From Salegentibacter tibetensis (lineage in GTDB: Bacteria; Bacteroidota; Bacteroidia; Flavobacteriales; Flavobacteriaceae), in the NCBI RefSeq assembly GCF_020164485.1, contig NZ_JAIQZA010000005.1:107156-171155 (forward strand): a stretch of DNA of 64,000 bases, given 5' to 3'. Shown in pieces: positions 8,594 to 17,649 of the stretch. The first letter of the stretch is position 1. Every line of letters starts with the position of its first letter. The position numbers and the translations under genes are program-made. The notes below the pieces were generated by a model. That model did not search any database and was not told where the DNA came from. It was given only the letters and a program-made list of their open reading frames with translations.

Positions 8594-8842
8594 ATGGCAA
8601 ATCACAAGTCAGCATTGAAGAGGATTCGTAGCAATGAGACCAAACGTCTTAGAAACCGCTACCAGCATAAAACTACCAGAAACGCAATTAAAAAGTTGAA
8701 GGAGTCTGAGAAGAAAGAAGCTGAAGCTCTTTTGCCTTCTGTTATCTCTATGGTAGATAAATTGGCAAAGAAAAACATTATACACGATAATAAAGCGGCG
8801 AATTTAAAATCGCAACTTACAAAGCATGTAGCTACGCTTTAA
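8594..8842 (+). CDS. rpsT: 30S ribosomal protein S20
   Basis: An 82-aa basic, helical primary-binding protein of the 30S subunit. The start MANHKSALKRIRSNETKRLR and the C-terminal KNIIHDNKAANLKSQLTKHV are typical of bS20. It lies 29 bases after the second tRNA-Glu and is followed by a strong terminator. Confidence 0.97.
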   Translation: MANHKSALKRIRSNETKRLRNRYQHKTTRNAIKKLKESEKKEAEALLPSVISMVDKLAKKNIIHDNKAANLKSQLTKHVATL

Positions 8843-8870
8843 GAAGTATTACAGTGTTCAATTATAAGAA

Positions 8871-8906
8871 AAATGCTTTCTGCGTTTGCGGAAAGCATTT
8901 TTTTAT
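8871..8906. terminator. Bidirectional terminator between rpsT and glsA
   Basis: AATGCTTTC (8872-8880) and GAAAGCATT (8891-8899) form a 9-bp stem with a 10-base loop. T7 follows on the plus strand and A-rich sequence precedes it, so it can serve both convergent genes. Confidence 0.85.
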
Positions 8907-8923
8907 TTTTAATAGTTTTGGGT

Positions 8924-9838
8924 CTAAAAAACCGAAAGACCGGTTAAGGTAGTAAGACGTTCTAGAGCTTTCATTCCTAATTCTGAATTTCCTTTTTCAT
9001 TTAAAATAGGACTCCAAACAGCTACTGAATATTGGTCTGGATGAATGGCAACAATACCACCGCCAACACCACTTTTTCCGGGTAGCCCTACCTCAAAACT
9101 AAATTCCCCGGCTTCGTCATAAAAGCCACAGGTTTGCATTAAAGAATTTATTCTTTTTACCGTTGTAGGCGTTAAGATTTCTTCATCTGTTCCCAGAATT
9201 TTTCCTTTGTTTGCGAAAATCATGAAAGCTTGCGATAATTGTTTGCAAGACATTGCCAGTGAACAAAGATGGAAATAGAAATCTATAATAGGTTCTACTT
9301 CACATTTAATATTCCCTAGCGCTTTCATATAATTAACCAGTGCAACATTTCTGTACCCGGTAGATCGTTCTGAAGCTGCAATTTTGGGATCAAAATTTAT
9401 ACTATTGTCCTCTGTTATTTTTCGGACAAAATCCAGTAATTCCTGTTTGGGATCTTCCAGCTGGTCTACCAAAATATCTGAAATTACTAAAGCGCCCGCG
9501 TTTATAAATGGATTCCGTGGAATTCCGCTTTCATATTCCAACTGACTTAAAGAGTTAAAAGGATCTCCAGAGGGTTCTACATCTACCCGGTCCCAAAGAT
9601 CTTCTCCCATTAAACGCATCGCCATACAAAGGCTAAATACCTTGGAGATACTTTGAATAGAAAAAAGTTCCTGACTGTCTCCGAAACTAAAATGTTGACT
9701 ATCGCCACAGTAAACGTGCATTCCAAATTTTCTTGGATCTACCTTGGCAAGTTCGGGAATGTAAGAGGCTACTTTTCCGGTTACATCCCGGTAGCTCAAT
9801 TCGTCGTTAATGGTATTTAATATTTTTTGGTAATCCAT
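8924..9838 (-). CDS. glsA: Glutaminase A
   Basis: Hydrolyses L-glutamine to glutamate and ammonia in the cytoplasm. It is a beta-lactamase-like fold enzyme with the SxxK nucleophile motif in QSISKVFSL (Ser63, Lys66). Other family signatures are GIPRNPFINAGAL, ERSTGYRN and the late GLPGKSGVGGGI. The 304-aa length is standard. It follows pepE by 3 bases, so the two form an operon. The pairing suggests release of glutamate and aspartate from amides and Asp-dipeptides (inference). Confidence 0.96.
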   Translation of the reverse strand: MDYQKILNTINDELSYRDVTGKVASYIPELAKVDPRKFGMHVYCGDSQHFSFGDSQELFSIQSISKVFSLCMAMRLMGEDLWDRVDVEPSGDPFNSLSQLEYESGIPRNPFINAGALVISDILVDQLEDPKQELLDFVRKITEDNSINFDPKIAASERSTGYRNVALVNYMKALGNIKCEVEPIIDFYFHLCSLAMSCKQLSQAFMIFANKGKILGTDEEILTPTTVKRINSLMQTCGFYDEAGEFSFEVGLPGKSGVGGGIVAIHPDQYSVAVWSPILNEKGNSELGMKALERLTTLTGLSVF

Positions 9839-9841
9839 AGT

Positions 9842-10549
9842 TTAATTTAATTCGCTTAAGTCTGTATTGGTTTCTATCTCGTAAGGTAATTTTTCTGGTT
9901 TAAAAATGCGAGCGCTTAACTTACCTTTTAACTCAATTTTATTATCTGAAATCAATAACCAGCTCCCTTCACGTAAGCCTACCACCGGCTGGGTGTTTAT
10001 GGTGTGAAATTCTTTAATACGGGTTTCCCGCGTTTCTCCTTTATGGGTAGAATTGGTATCAGGATCTAAATAATGCGGATTGATATTAAAAGGGACAATC
10101 CCCAGGGTTTTAAAACTAGGCGGATAAACAATAGGCATATCATTGGTGGTTTGCATAGTAAGTCCGGCAATATTTGTTCCGGCACTGGTTCCCATATAAG
10201 GAATGCCATTTAGAATCCTTTCTTTAAGCGGTTGCATTAATTTGTTTCGGTAGAGTTCTGATACCAAAAGAAAAGTATTACCACCGCCTGTAAAAATACC
10301 TTTAGCAGAAGTTATAGCTTCTTCCTTGTTATTGAATTCGTGAATTCCGCGCAGCTTAATTCCTGCTTTTTTAAATGCTTCGGCGGCCTTTTTGGTGTAT
10401 TCATAGTGTGAAATTCCGCCGGGACGTGCAAAGGGGATAAAAATTACTTCTTCGGTTTCGCTGAAAAATGTTTTTATCTCCGGAATAAGATATTCCAAAT
10501 AATTTTGTTCGTGTAAAGTTGAGGTGCTGGCTAATAATGCTTTGCTCAT
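9842..10549 (-). CDS. pepE: Dipeptidase PepE (peptidase family S51)
   Basis: A serine peptidase that cleaves dipeptides with N-terminal aspartate (E. coli PepE activity). The nucleophile motif is GTSAG, with Ser122 on the elbow, and the family His is in NINPHYLDPD (His158). GIFTGGGNTFLLV is the conserved glutamine-amidotransferase-like segment. Length 235 aa is normal. There is no signal peptide, so it is cytoplasmic. It is the first gene of the pepE-glsA operon. Confidence 0.94.
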   Translation of the reverse strand: MSKALLASTSTLHEQNYLEYLIPEIKTFFSETEEVIFIPFARPGGISHYEYTKKAAEAFKKAGIKLRGIHEFNNKEEAITSAKGIFTGGGNTFLLVSELYRNKLMQPLKERILNGIPYMGTSAGTNIAGLTMQTTNDMPIVYPPSFKTLGIVPFNINPHYLDPDTNSTHKGETRETRIKEFHTINTQPVVGLREGSWLLISDNKIELKGKLSARIFKPEKLPYEIETNTDLSELN

Positions 10550-10676
10550 AAGTGGTTTTGTTTTCTAGTACGAGTATAGGATTTATTGCCTTAAAATTAG
10601 TCTAAATAGGGGTTTTAACAAAAGTTTACAAGCTGCTTTACTAGTTATAAGAAGCAAGAATTGTTTCTTTATTTAT

Positions 10677-11489
10677 ATGAAAACCACAACTATGATAAAG
10701 AATACAGTATATATTATTTTTATTCTATTCAGCAGTATTTTATTTGCCCAGCAGGAAGAAAGAATTCTGGTTAATGGGAAAATTATTGTTCCAGAAGAAG
10801 ATTCTCCCGAAGGAATGACAATTTTTAATCAGAATACTGCCAGAGGTACCATCGCCAATCCCAGCGGAGAATTTAAACTAAGTGTAAGGCTTAATGACAC
10901 GGTGGTATTTTCATCCATACAATTTGAAGAATTTAAAGTGATAGTAGAAGAGGGGGTTATAAATTCTGGAGAAATGAATGTATTCGTGACTGAAACCGTA
11001 ACTGAACTTCCTGAAGTGCTTTTGTCTAATAATGAACTTTCTGGAGATATTAGAGTAGATGTAGCCCGGATTGGGGTTAACGATCCTGAAGTTCCCAGAT
11101 ATTCTGCAGCCGATTTAGAAGGAATGGAAGTTAGGAGACAACCCGATTCTCTTATGGGGGCAGGTAGAAACGACGCTATGGCCGCGAGCAATACCCGATT
11201 GGTCAACGGACTCAATTTTGTGAATCTTTTTAAGTTCATAGTAGGGGCAGAGGTTGAAAACAATCCTTTCACGAAAAAAGAACTGGATGAAAAATTACGG
11301 GACTTATACGACGATGAATTTTTTAGGGCAAATCTCGATGTAGAAAGGGAGAAAATAAATGACTTTATCTATTATGTCACCGATCACGGACTTGATAACG
11401 AATTACTGGAAGATGGGAATGAACTAAACCTTATTGAATTTTTAGTAGAAAAAAGCAAAGAATATAAAGCTTTTCACGCTCGTGAGTAG
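10677..11489 (+). CDS. Secreted carboxypeptidase-regulatory-like domain protein, paralogue 1 of 4
   Basis: The 270-aa protein has a signal peptide (IIFILFSSILFAQQ) and then a CarboxypepD-regulatory-like beta sandwich (about residues 30-115: ILVNGKII, then GTIANPSGEFKLSV and VFSSIQFEEFKV). After a linker with TELPEVLLSNNELSGDI comes an alpha-helical C-terminal part ending LIEFLVEKSKEYKAF. Stand-alone proteins with this domain are common in Flavobacteriia and unexplained; the same domain opens many TonB receptors. It is the first of four tandem homologues, and the most divergent in its middle part (GMEVRRQPDSLMGAGRNDA). Function unknown, location periplasm or cell surface. Confidence 0.75.
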   Translation: MKTTTMIKNTVYIIFILFSSILFAQQEERILVNGKIIVPEEDSPEGMTIFNQNTARGTIANPSGEFKLSVRLNDTVVFSSIQFEEFKVIVEEGVINSGEMNVFVTETVTELPEVLLSNNELSGDIRVDVARIGVNDPEVPRYSAADLEGMEVRRQPDSLMGAGRNDAMAASNTRLVNGLNFVNLFKFIVGAEVENNPFTKKELDEKLRDLYDDEFFRANLDVEREKINDFIYYVTDHGLDNELLEDGNELNLIEFLVEKSKEYKAFHARE

Positions 11490-11528
11490 CCCTGAATAAG
11501 CGACATCAATCATCATCGCCATCAATCA

Positions 11529-12310
11529 ATGAAATGTTTTTTATCTCTCTTATTGCTTTGTTTCGTGCTCGCGGTAAGCGCTCAGGAAAAGCAACAGCTT
11601 ACCGGTAAAATTGAAGCCGACAGTATTGAGGCACTTATTCATATTATCAATCTAACCAAGGAGAAAGGTAGTGTAAGTGATAAAGAAGGAAATTTTAATA
11701 TTGAAGCTACAGAAAATGACTTGTTGTTAATTTCTTCGGTACAATTTCATCGAAAAGAAATTAAGATCACTTCTAAAACTCTAAGGAGAAAGTACTAATT
11801 GTAGAATTACTGCCCGCCCTTACAGAACTGGAGCAGGTTAGGGTTCATAACCTTAGTGGAAATTTGGGAGAAGATATTGCCAATATCACGGTGATGGATG
11901 TACCGGTTTTTAATATTGCCCCGCCACCCATTAATTACATCCCACCCAGAGGCACACCTAACGCCGCTTTTGAGGCAAACCAGACAGGAAGGACAATGAA
12001 GAACGGACTTAATTTTAAATCTTTAGGAAGTTTGATTACCGGGAATAGGAATTTTGGTAATATTAGTGGCAAGAAGAAGGAGAATCCGAAAGCTAGCCAA
12101 ATTGAATTTGTGAGAAATGTACGTAGTAAATTTGACGATTATTTCTTTGATAACCACCTTCAAATAGAAGCTTCACATATTTATAATTTTCTTGTCTATG
12201 TTTTTGAAAAAGGGATAAAAGAAAGTTTATTTGAAGATGAAAATGCCCTACAACTTGCGGTTTTTCTTGAAAATGAAAGTAAGACCTATTTAAAATTGAT
12301 TGGGAAATAG
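11529..12310 (+). pseudogene. Paralogue 2 of 4, broken by a frameshift
   Basis: The first frame (11529-11798) encodes a signal peptide and the regulatory domain up to IKITSKTLRRKY, then stops. The homologous continuation (VELLPALTELEQVRVHNLSG) runs in the next-lower frame from about 11785 to 12310. It aligns with TELDEVRLHQLSGNL of paralogue 3 and TELDEVKLHKFSGNL of paralogue 4. A loss of one base near 11783-11795 explains it. No canonical slippery heptamer is visible, so decay (or a sequencing error) is more likely than programmed frameshifting. The stop TAG at 12308-12310 directly abuts the ATG of paralogue 3. Confidence 0.75.
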
Positions 12311-13054
12311 ATGAAAAGCAGTTTCTCTTTATTATTTCTGCTATTTTCAACTCACTTATTTTCCCAGGAAAGCATAATGCTAAAAGGTAAAATACTTGCG
12401 GATTCTATTTAAGCCCCAATTCATATTATAAATGTTACAGCCGAAAAAGGTACGGTAACCGAAGCGAGCGGGGAATTTATGGTAGAGGTTAGGGAAAATG
12501 ACTTATTGTTGTTTTCTTCGGTGCAATTTCAGAAAAAGGAAATAATGGTTACTTCTGAAATCTTATCATCGGGATTATTAGGAATTGAATTGCAAAAAGA
12601 TCTTACCGAGTTAGATGAAGTAAGGCTGCACCAATTAAGCGGAAACCTGGGCAATGATATTGAAGGTATAGAAACTTATGACCCCAGGATTATTGGTTTC
12701 GCACTTTCCGATAAAGAACCTTTAAGTATTGAAGAACGAAAACTGGTTGCAATTAGCAGTCCCGACGATCCTGTGGGAATGCTATACGGCATCATTTCCG
12801 GACAAAGAAAAATGTTTAAAAAAGCTATAAAAAACAATAAATTAACTGCGCTGGTATATAAAATCAGGGAATTTGTTCCCGATGAATATTTTACCGGAAC
12901 CTTACTTTTACCCGAAAATAAAATTATGGATTTTCTCTACTATTGTAGTCTAAAACCTAATTTTAAGGAATTAGTAAACAAAAATGATCCCCTGGTCTTA
13001 ATTGAATTCCTTAAAGGAATGATCGCGGAATATAATGAGTTCATCAAAGCTTAA
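12311..13054 (+). pseudogene. Paralogue 3 of 4, broken by an in-frame stop
   Basis: The frame starts at ATG 12311 with a good signal peptide (MKSSFSLLFLLFSTHLFSQE). It meets TAA at 12410-12412, exactly where paralogue 2 has Glu in DSIEALIHIIN; here it is DSI-stop-APIHIIN. A single G-to-T change in a GAA codon accounts for it. The frame then continues intact to 13054, including TELDEVRLHQLSGNLGND and the helical C-terminal part. Re-initiation at ATG 12479 would give a 191-aa product without signal peptide, so it is probably non-functional. Its end overlaps the start of paralogue 4 by 20 bases. Confidence 0.75.
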
Positions 13055-13835
13055 AAATATTTTTATAATGATTTTTCTTCTGATTTCTGTTTCGGCGGTT
13101 TCACAGGAGAAAACAAGGTTATCTGGTCAAATAATTACTACAGAACCTCTTAATTCTCCTGTACACATCATTAATATTACACGTGAAAAAGGCGGTTTAA
13201 GTGAACTTTCCGGGCATTTTTCAGTAGAAGTAAACATTGGCGATTCTTTGGTTTTTTCTTCGGTGCAATATAAAAAAGAATCTTTTTCGGTAACTCTTGA
13301 AAGTATTCAGCAAAACAATTTTACTATTAAATTAACGGAAGATCTAACCGAATTAGACGAAGTAAAACTTCATAAGTTTTCGGGCAACCTGGCAAAAGAT
13401 ATTTCAGAAATTAAAACTTTTAATAAATTCGATTTAAATGCACCAATAGCTAGAAAACCGCCACCATCACAAGTAGAAAGGCAATTATTTACGGCTACCA
13501 CAGGCCCTGGAGGTAGTAGGCTTTCTGTGTTAGGTGTGTTAACCGGCACTATCCCTTTAGCTCCTGTTATGAATGCCATTAGTGGCAGGACTGCAAGGCT
13601 AAAGAAAATAAAGGCAAAGAACGAGTTTCAATTCACCATTGAAAAAGCGATTTATTTAATCTCTGAAAACACTTTCATTGAAGACTTCGAAATCCCGGAG
13701 AACGAGGTGATGAATTTTGTGTATTATTGTGCTGAAAATTATGATTTGGAAATTCTTCTGGAAAATCCTTTAGAGTTATACGAGTTTTTTCAAACCAAAT
13801 CAGTTGAATTTAAAGCTTTAAGTGCTTTGGATTAA
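13035..13835 (+). CDS. Secreted carboxypeptidase-regulatory-like domain protein, paralogue 4 of 4
   Basis: An intact 266-aa member with a signal peptide (IFIMIFLLISVSAVSQE). The regulatory-like domain (about 28-112) contains SPVHIINITREKGGLSELSG and VFSSVQYKKESF. The shared hinge TELDEVKLHKFSGNLAKDI follows, then a Pro/Gly-rich linker and a helical end with NFVYYCAENYDLEILLENP. The start codon lies within the end of paralogue 3, suggesting the array was one translationally coupled operon. Function unknown. The next genes (DUF6702, M1 peptidase) may be functionally linked (inference). Confidence 0.75.
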   Translation: MSSSKLKNIFIMIFLLISVSAVSQEKTRLSGQIITTEPLNSPVHIINITREKGGLSELSGHFSVEVNIGDSLVFSSVQYKKESFSVTLESIQQNNFTIKLTEDLTELDEVKLHKFSGNLAKDISEIKTFNKFDLNAPIARKPPPSQVERQLFTATTGPGGSRLSVLGVLTGTIPLAPVMNAISGRTARLKKIKAKNEFQFTIEKAIYLISENTFIEDFEIPENEVMNFVYYCAENYDLEILLENPLELYEFFQTKSVEFKALSALD

Positions 13836-13862
13836 TATTTGTTGTAGAACAGAAAAACATTA

Positions 13863-14366
13863 ATGAGAAAAATAAGCCTAATTCTGGCCAGCTTTTTTTT
13901 GCTTTCGGCATTTAAATCTGGTGCTCACGAGTTTTACCTTAGTGTTACTGAGATTGAATACAATAACGAGGAGCAAAGTCTGCAAATTATTACCCGTGTG
14001 TTTATAGACGATTTTCAGAATGTTTTAAATGAACGTTATGATGCCGATATTCAACTTTCTCAGGAAGAAGAAAAAGGCGCAGTTACCGATAACATTTCAA
14101 AATATCTCACCCAAAAATTAAGGTTAAATGCCAATGACCAAGATCTTCAGCTAAATTATCTGGGGAAAGAATACGATGCCGATCAGTTGGTGCTTTATAT
14201 TGAAGTGGAAAATGTAGCTTCCTTTAATCAAATAGAAGTCACTAACGAGATCCTAACCGATCTTTTTGATGATCAGAAAAACGTGGTGCACGTAAAAGTA
14301 AATGGTAAAACAAAAAGTTTATTGCTCATGCGGCAACAGGAAACAGAAAAACTTACTTTTCCTTGA
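13863..14366 (+). CDS. DUF6702-family secreted protein
   Basis: 167 aa with a signal peptide (ISLILASFFLLSAFKSGA). The family-typical beginning of the mature protein is HEFYLSVTEIEYN, followed by LQIITRVFIDDFQNVLNERY. It is probably periplasmic. In Flavobacteriia this family is regularly found beside an M1 metallopeptidase and stand-alone carboxypeptidase-regulatory-like proteins (from memory), as here. No catalytic residues are evident; function unknown. Confidence 0.82.
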   Translation: MRKISLILASFFLLSAFKSGAHEFYLSVTEIEYNNEEQSLQIITRVFIDDFQNVLNERYDADIQLSQEEEKGAVTDNISKYLTQKLRLNANDQDLQLNYLGKEYDADQLVLYIEVENVASFNQIEVTNEILTDLFDDQKNVVHVKVNGKTKSLLLMRQQETEKLTFP

Positions 14367-14421
14367 GGAAAAACTAATTAAAATATTTATTTTTAGCAAT
14401 CTTTAAATTAAAACATAATTA

Positions 14422-16731
14422 ATGAACAAATTAAGACTTTTAAGTTTCGCTTTAGTGATGCTTTTTGTAAGCGGTGTTCAGGCCCAGGATTCAGAAGCCG
14501 AAGAACAGCAACCTAGACAGGAAGGTCACGAAAATAACAACAAGTTCAGGCAACTTTACCAAACCTTTGCCACTCCAAACCAATATCGAACCGGTGCCGG
14601 AGCGCCAGGGGAAGCCTATTATCAAAACCAGGCCGATTATAAAATGGATATCGTTTTAGACGATAAAAACACCCGTTTAGATGGTGAGGCCGAGGTTACT
14701 TACTATAATAATTCTCCCGATAAATTAGAATATTTATGGGTGCAATTAGACCAGAATGTAAGAAAAAAAGATGCCCCAACCGAAGATAGGAACCCGAGTG
14801 GAATGAGCCCTGTAGCAACTCCTCAACGCTTTGTAGATCAACATATGAAAGAGGCATTTGATGGAGGTTTCAATATTGTTGATTTAACCCATGATGGGGA
14901 TAAGCTGAATTATACCATAAATCAAACAATGCTAAGAATAGATTTGGAGGAGCCTTTAGCACCCGGTGAATCTTTTGAGTTTGAAATGAAATGGTGGTAC
15001 AATGTTAACAATCATATTACCGATAGGGCAAGAAGCGGTTATGAGCATTTTCCGAAAGATGGAAATAATGCATATGTAATTGCACAATTCTTCCCAAGAA
15101 TGGCTGTGTATAACGATGTGGAAGGCTGGCAAAACATGCAGTTTTGGGGAAGCGGGGAATGGTCCTTGCCATTTGGTGATTACGAAGTAAATATTACCGT
15201 TCCTGCAGATCACGTTATGGAAGCTACCGGAGAACTTCAAAACCGAAAAGAGGTTTATACCAAAGAAATGATGCTCCGCTATGAACAGGCTAAAAAATCT
15301 TATGATGAGCCTGTAATTGTGAGAACTCAGGCAGAAGCTGAAGAAGCTGAAAAATCTTTTTCTAACAAAACCAAAACCTGGAAATATAAAGCCGATATGG
15401 TTAGGGATTTTGCATTCTCAACCTCAAGAAAATTTATCCTTGATATGATGGCTACAGATGTGATGGGGAAAGATGTAATGGCGATTTCCTTATATCCTAA
15501 AGAAGGAAATCCTCTTTGGGAGGAGTGGTCAACAAGAGCTGTAGCCAGTACCTTAAAATCTTATTCCGATCAAACTTTTCAATATCCTTACCCGAAAGCG
15601 GTTTCTGTTCACGCGAGAAATCAAGGGATGGAATACCCAATGATTTGCTGGAATTATGGCCGTCCCGATGAAGACGGTTCATATTCCGACAGGGTTAAAT
15701 TTGGAATGATAAGCGTTATTATTCACGAAATTGGGCATAACTTTTTCCCAATGATTGTGAATAGCGACGAACGCCAGTGGGGCTGGATGGACGAAGGTTT
15801 AAATACTTTTAGCCAATTTCTTGCTGAGCAGGAATTTGGGGAGAAATACCCAGAAGCAATCACTCCCTTAGAGCAGTATCCTTCTCGTAGAGGAATTCCG
15901 GCTAAAATTGTTCCTTATATGAAAGGAAACCAAAAGTATATCGCGCCGATTATGTCGAATCCAGAAAATGTGTACCAGTTAGGAAATAACGCCTATGGGA
16001 AACCGGCCACGGCCTTAAATATTTTGCGCGAAACTGTGATGGGGCACGATCTTTTTGATCACGCCTATAAAACATTTGCACACCGCTGGATGTTCAAGCA
16101 TCCAACGCCTGAAGATTTCTTTAGAACTATGGAGGATGCTTCAGCAGTAGATTTAGATTGGTTTTGGAGAGGCTGGTTCTATACTACAGATAATGTAGAT
16201 ATGGGAATCAAAGAAGTTAAAAAACTTTATGTGACTGATAATGTTACGAAAGAAGGAAAAGAATTTTTAGAGCGTTACGGTGCAGATCCTGAAGAAGTGG
16301 ATGCAGTTTATGTAGTGGAAGAAGGAAGCGAAGAATTTGATGAAAGCCTGAAAGGGAAATCTGTTTTAGAAAATTCGCCTACAATAAAAGAGTATGTGAT
16401 GGATAATTTCTCTGAAGAAGAAAGAAAACGATTAAAAGATCCTAAATATTTCTATCAGGTTACTTTTGAAAAACCAGGTGGAATCCCAATGCCTTTAATT
16501 GTTGAATTCACTTATGCCGATGGTTCTACCGAAATGAAGAGATATCCGGTACAACTTTGGAGAATGAACGATGAGGTAGCTACCAAAGCTATTGCTACCA
16601 ATAAGGAAATTGTAAAAATGGTAGTAGACCCAAACCTTGAAACGGCAGATGTTGATGTTAGCAACAATATCTGGCCAAAAGAGGAGACTACCAATAAATT
16701 TGAAGAATTTAAAGAGAGCCTCGGAAACTAA
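14422..16731 (+). CDS. M1-family metallopeptidase (secreted)
   Basis: 769 aa with a signal peptide ending GVQAQ. The gluzincin zinc site is HEIGH at 435-439, with the third ligand Glu458 in WGWMDEG, i.e. HExxH-x18-E as in family M1. The upstream segment GMEYPMICW replaces the usual GAMEN exopeptidase motif, as is common in the Bacteroidota subgroup, so true aminopeptidase specificity is uncertain. The N-terminal beta domain covers about 50-260. It probably acts in the periplasm or outside the cell on peptides. A terminator follows directly. Confidence 0.93.
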   Translation: MNKLRLLSFALVMLFVSGVQAQDSEAEEQQPRQEGHENNNKFRQLYQTFATPNQYRTGAGAPGEAYYQNQADYKMDIVLDDKNTRLDGEAEVTYYNNSPDKLEYLWVQLDQNVRKKDAPTEDRNPSGMSPVATPQRFVDQHMKEAFDGGFNIVDLTHDGDKLNYTINQTMLRIDLEEPLAPGESFEFEMKWWYNVNNHITDRARSGYEHFPKDGNNAYVIAQFFPRMAVYNDVEGWQNMQFWGSGEWSLPFGDYEVNITVPADHVMEATGELQNRKEVYTKEMMLRYEQAKKSYDEPVIVRTQAEAEEAEKSFSNKTKTWKYKADMVRDFAFSTSRKFILDMMATDVMGKDVMAISLYPKEGNPLWEEWSTRAVASTLKSYSDQTFQYPYPKAVSVHARNQGMEYPMICWNYGRPDEDGSYSDRVKFGMISVIIHEIGHNFFPMIVNSDERQWGWMDEGLNTFSQFLAEQEFGEKYPEAITPLEQYPSRRGIPAKIVPYMKGNQKYIAPIMSNPENVYQLGNNAYGKPATALNILRETVMGHDLFDHAYKTFAHRWMFKHPTPEDFFRTMEDASAVDLDWFWRGWFYTTDNVDMGIKEVKKLYVTDNVTKEGKEFLERYGADPEEVDAVYVVEEGSEEFDESLKGKSVLENSPTIKEYVMDNFSEEERKRLKDPKYFYQVTFEKPGGIPMPLIVEFTYADGSTEMKRYPVQLWRMNDEVATKAIATNKEIVKMVVDPNLETADVDVSNNIWPKEETTNKFEEFKESLGN

Positions 16732-16739
16732 AATATTTT

Positions 16740-16768
16740 AAGCCGACTTTAACGAGTCGGCTTTTTTT
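16740..16768 (+). terminator. Rho-independent terminator of the M1 peptidase gene
   Basis: AAGCCGACT (16740-16748) and AGTCGGCTT (16755-16763) form a 9-bp stem with a 6-base loop, followed by T5 (T7 in all). Confidence 0.88.
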
Positions 16769-16785
16769 ATGCTTAGATTTGTGGC

Positions 16786-16793
16786 TATATTTG
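16786..16793 (+). promoter_or_regulatory. -7 promoter element of tatA, leaderless arrangement
   Basis: TATATTTG matches TAnnTTTG and ends only 7 bases before the tatA ATG at 16801. The expected transcription start lies within a few bases of the start codon. No clear TTG at the -33 position was found. Confidence 0.5.
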
Positions 16794-16800
16794 TTTTGCT

Positions 16801-17082
16801 ATGAACATCATACCCCTTTTTATTAGTGGTGCCGAGATTGCCTTTATACTGTTTATTCTGGTAATGGTTTTTGGCGCCGATAAGATTCCTGATATTGCCC
16901 GTGGAATGGGAAAAGGAATGAAGATGCTTAGAAATGCATCTAACGACATTAAGACAGAAATTCAGAAAAGTGCCGAAAAGCAGGGCATAGATACTGATAT
17001 TTCTAAAGATGTTAGGGGTGAGATCGATAAGGTTAAGGAGGATATTGATGAAATCACCGGTTCGGTAAAACGTAGATTTTAA
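16801..17082 (+). CDS. tatA: Twin-arginine translocase subunit TatA/TatE
   Basis: This 93-aa protein has one N-terminal transmembrane helix (LFISGAEIAFILFILVMVFG), the hinge ADKIPDIARGMGKGMKM and an amphipathic helix, followed by a charged tail. It oligomerises at the inner membrane to let folded Tat substrates pass. In Bacteroidota a single TatA-type protein usually works with TatC, which is not in this window. The PAP2 gene starts 9 bases later, so the two are co-transcribed. Confidence 0.92.
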   Translation: MNIIPLFISGAEIAFILFILVMVFGADKIPDIARGMGKGMKMLRNASNDIKTEIQKSAEKQGIDTDISKDVRGEIDKVKEDIDEITGSVKRRF

Positions 17083-17091
17083 CCTCATTAC

Positions 17092-17649
17092 ATGTTAGAG
17101 CAGCTAAAACAATGGGATCGCGAGCTGTTTGTCTATCTCAATGGATTAGGAATTGAGTCTTACGATAATTTCTGGATTACTGTAACTACCATCCAAAACT
17201 GGATTCCGCTTTACATTACTTTTTTTATTCTTTATTTTATCAGTTTCCATTGGAAAAAGGCACTTTTTACCAGTCTATTTATACTTGCTACCGCACTTTC
17301 CACATATGGTTTCACCAATGTGGTTAAAAATTTCTTTTTGCGGCTCAGGCCAAATAACCAGCCCGCAATAGCTGATATTATTAGAATATTGCAAACCCCA
17401 GATAATTATAGTTTTTTCTCCGGGCATTCGGCGGTTTCTACTGCTGCAGCATTGTTTTTTATCCTTTCATTGAAGGATAAGTATCCCTGGATTTGGGTAG
17501 TGCTACTCTGGCCTCTTTTATTTATGTTAAGCAGAATTTACGTAGGAGTTCACTATCCCGGCGATGTTTTGGTTGGCGCGGCTGTAGGGATTATTTTTGG
17601 AATTATCTTTTTCCTGTTTTACCAACGTTCGGGGAAACGCTTTATTTAA
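17092..17649 (+). CDS. PAP2-family membrane phosphatase
   Basis: 185 aa with about five membrane segments. The three phosphatase motifs are present: KNFFLRLRPNN (K-x6-RP), the central SGHS, and SRIYVGVHYPGD (SR-x5-H-x3-D). Such proteins dephosphorylate lipid phosphates, for example undecaprenyl pyrophosphate or phosphatidic acid, on the outer face of the inner membrane. The exact substrate cannot be told. It is co-transcribed with tatA and overlaps the convergent methyltransferase gene by 8 bases. Confidence 0.9.
   Translation: MLEQLKQWDRELFVYLNGLGIESYDNFWITVTTIQNWIPLYITFFILYFISFHWKKALFTSLFILATALSTYGFTNVVKNFFLRLRPNNQPAIADIIRILQTPDNYSFFSGHSAVSTAAALFFILSLKDKYPWIWVVLLWPLLFMLSRIYVGVHYPGDVLVGAAVGIIFGIIFFLFYQRSGKRFI

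Noticed and set aside
11775..11800. Programmed frameshifting in paralogue 2
   Set aside because: No X-XXY-YYZ heptamer or clear downstream structure; the neighbouring copy carries an independent nonsense mutation, so decay is the simpler reading.
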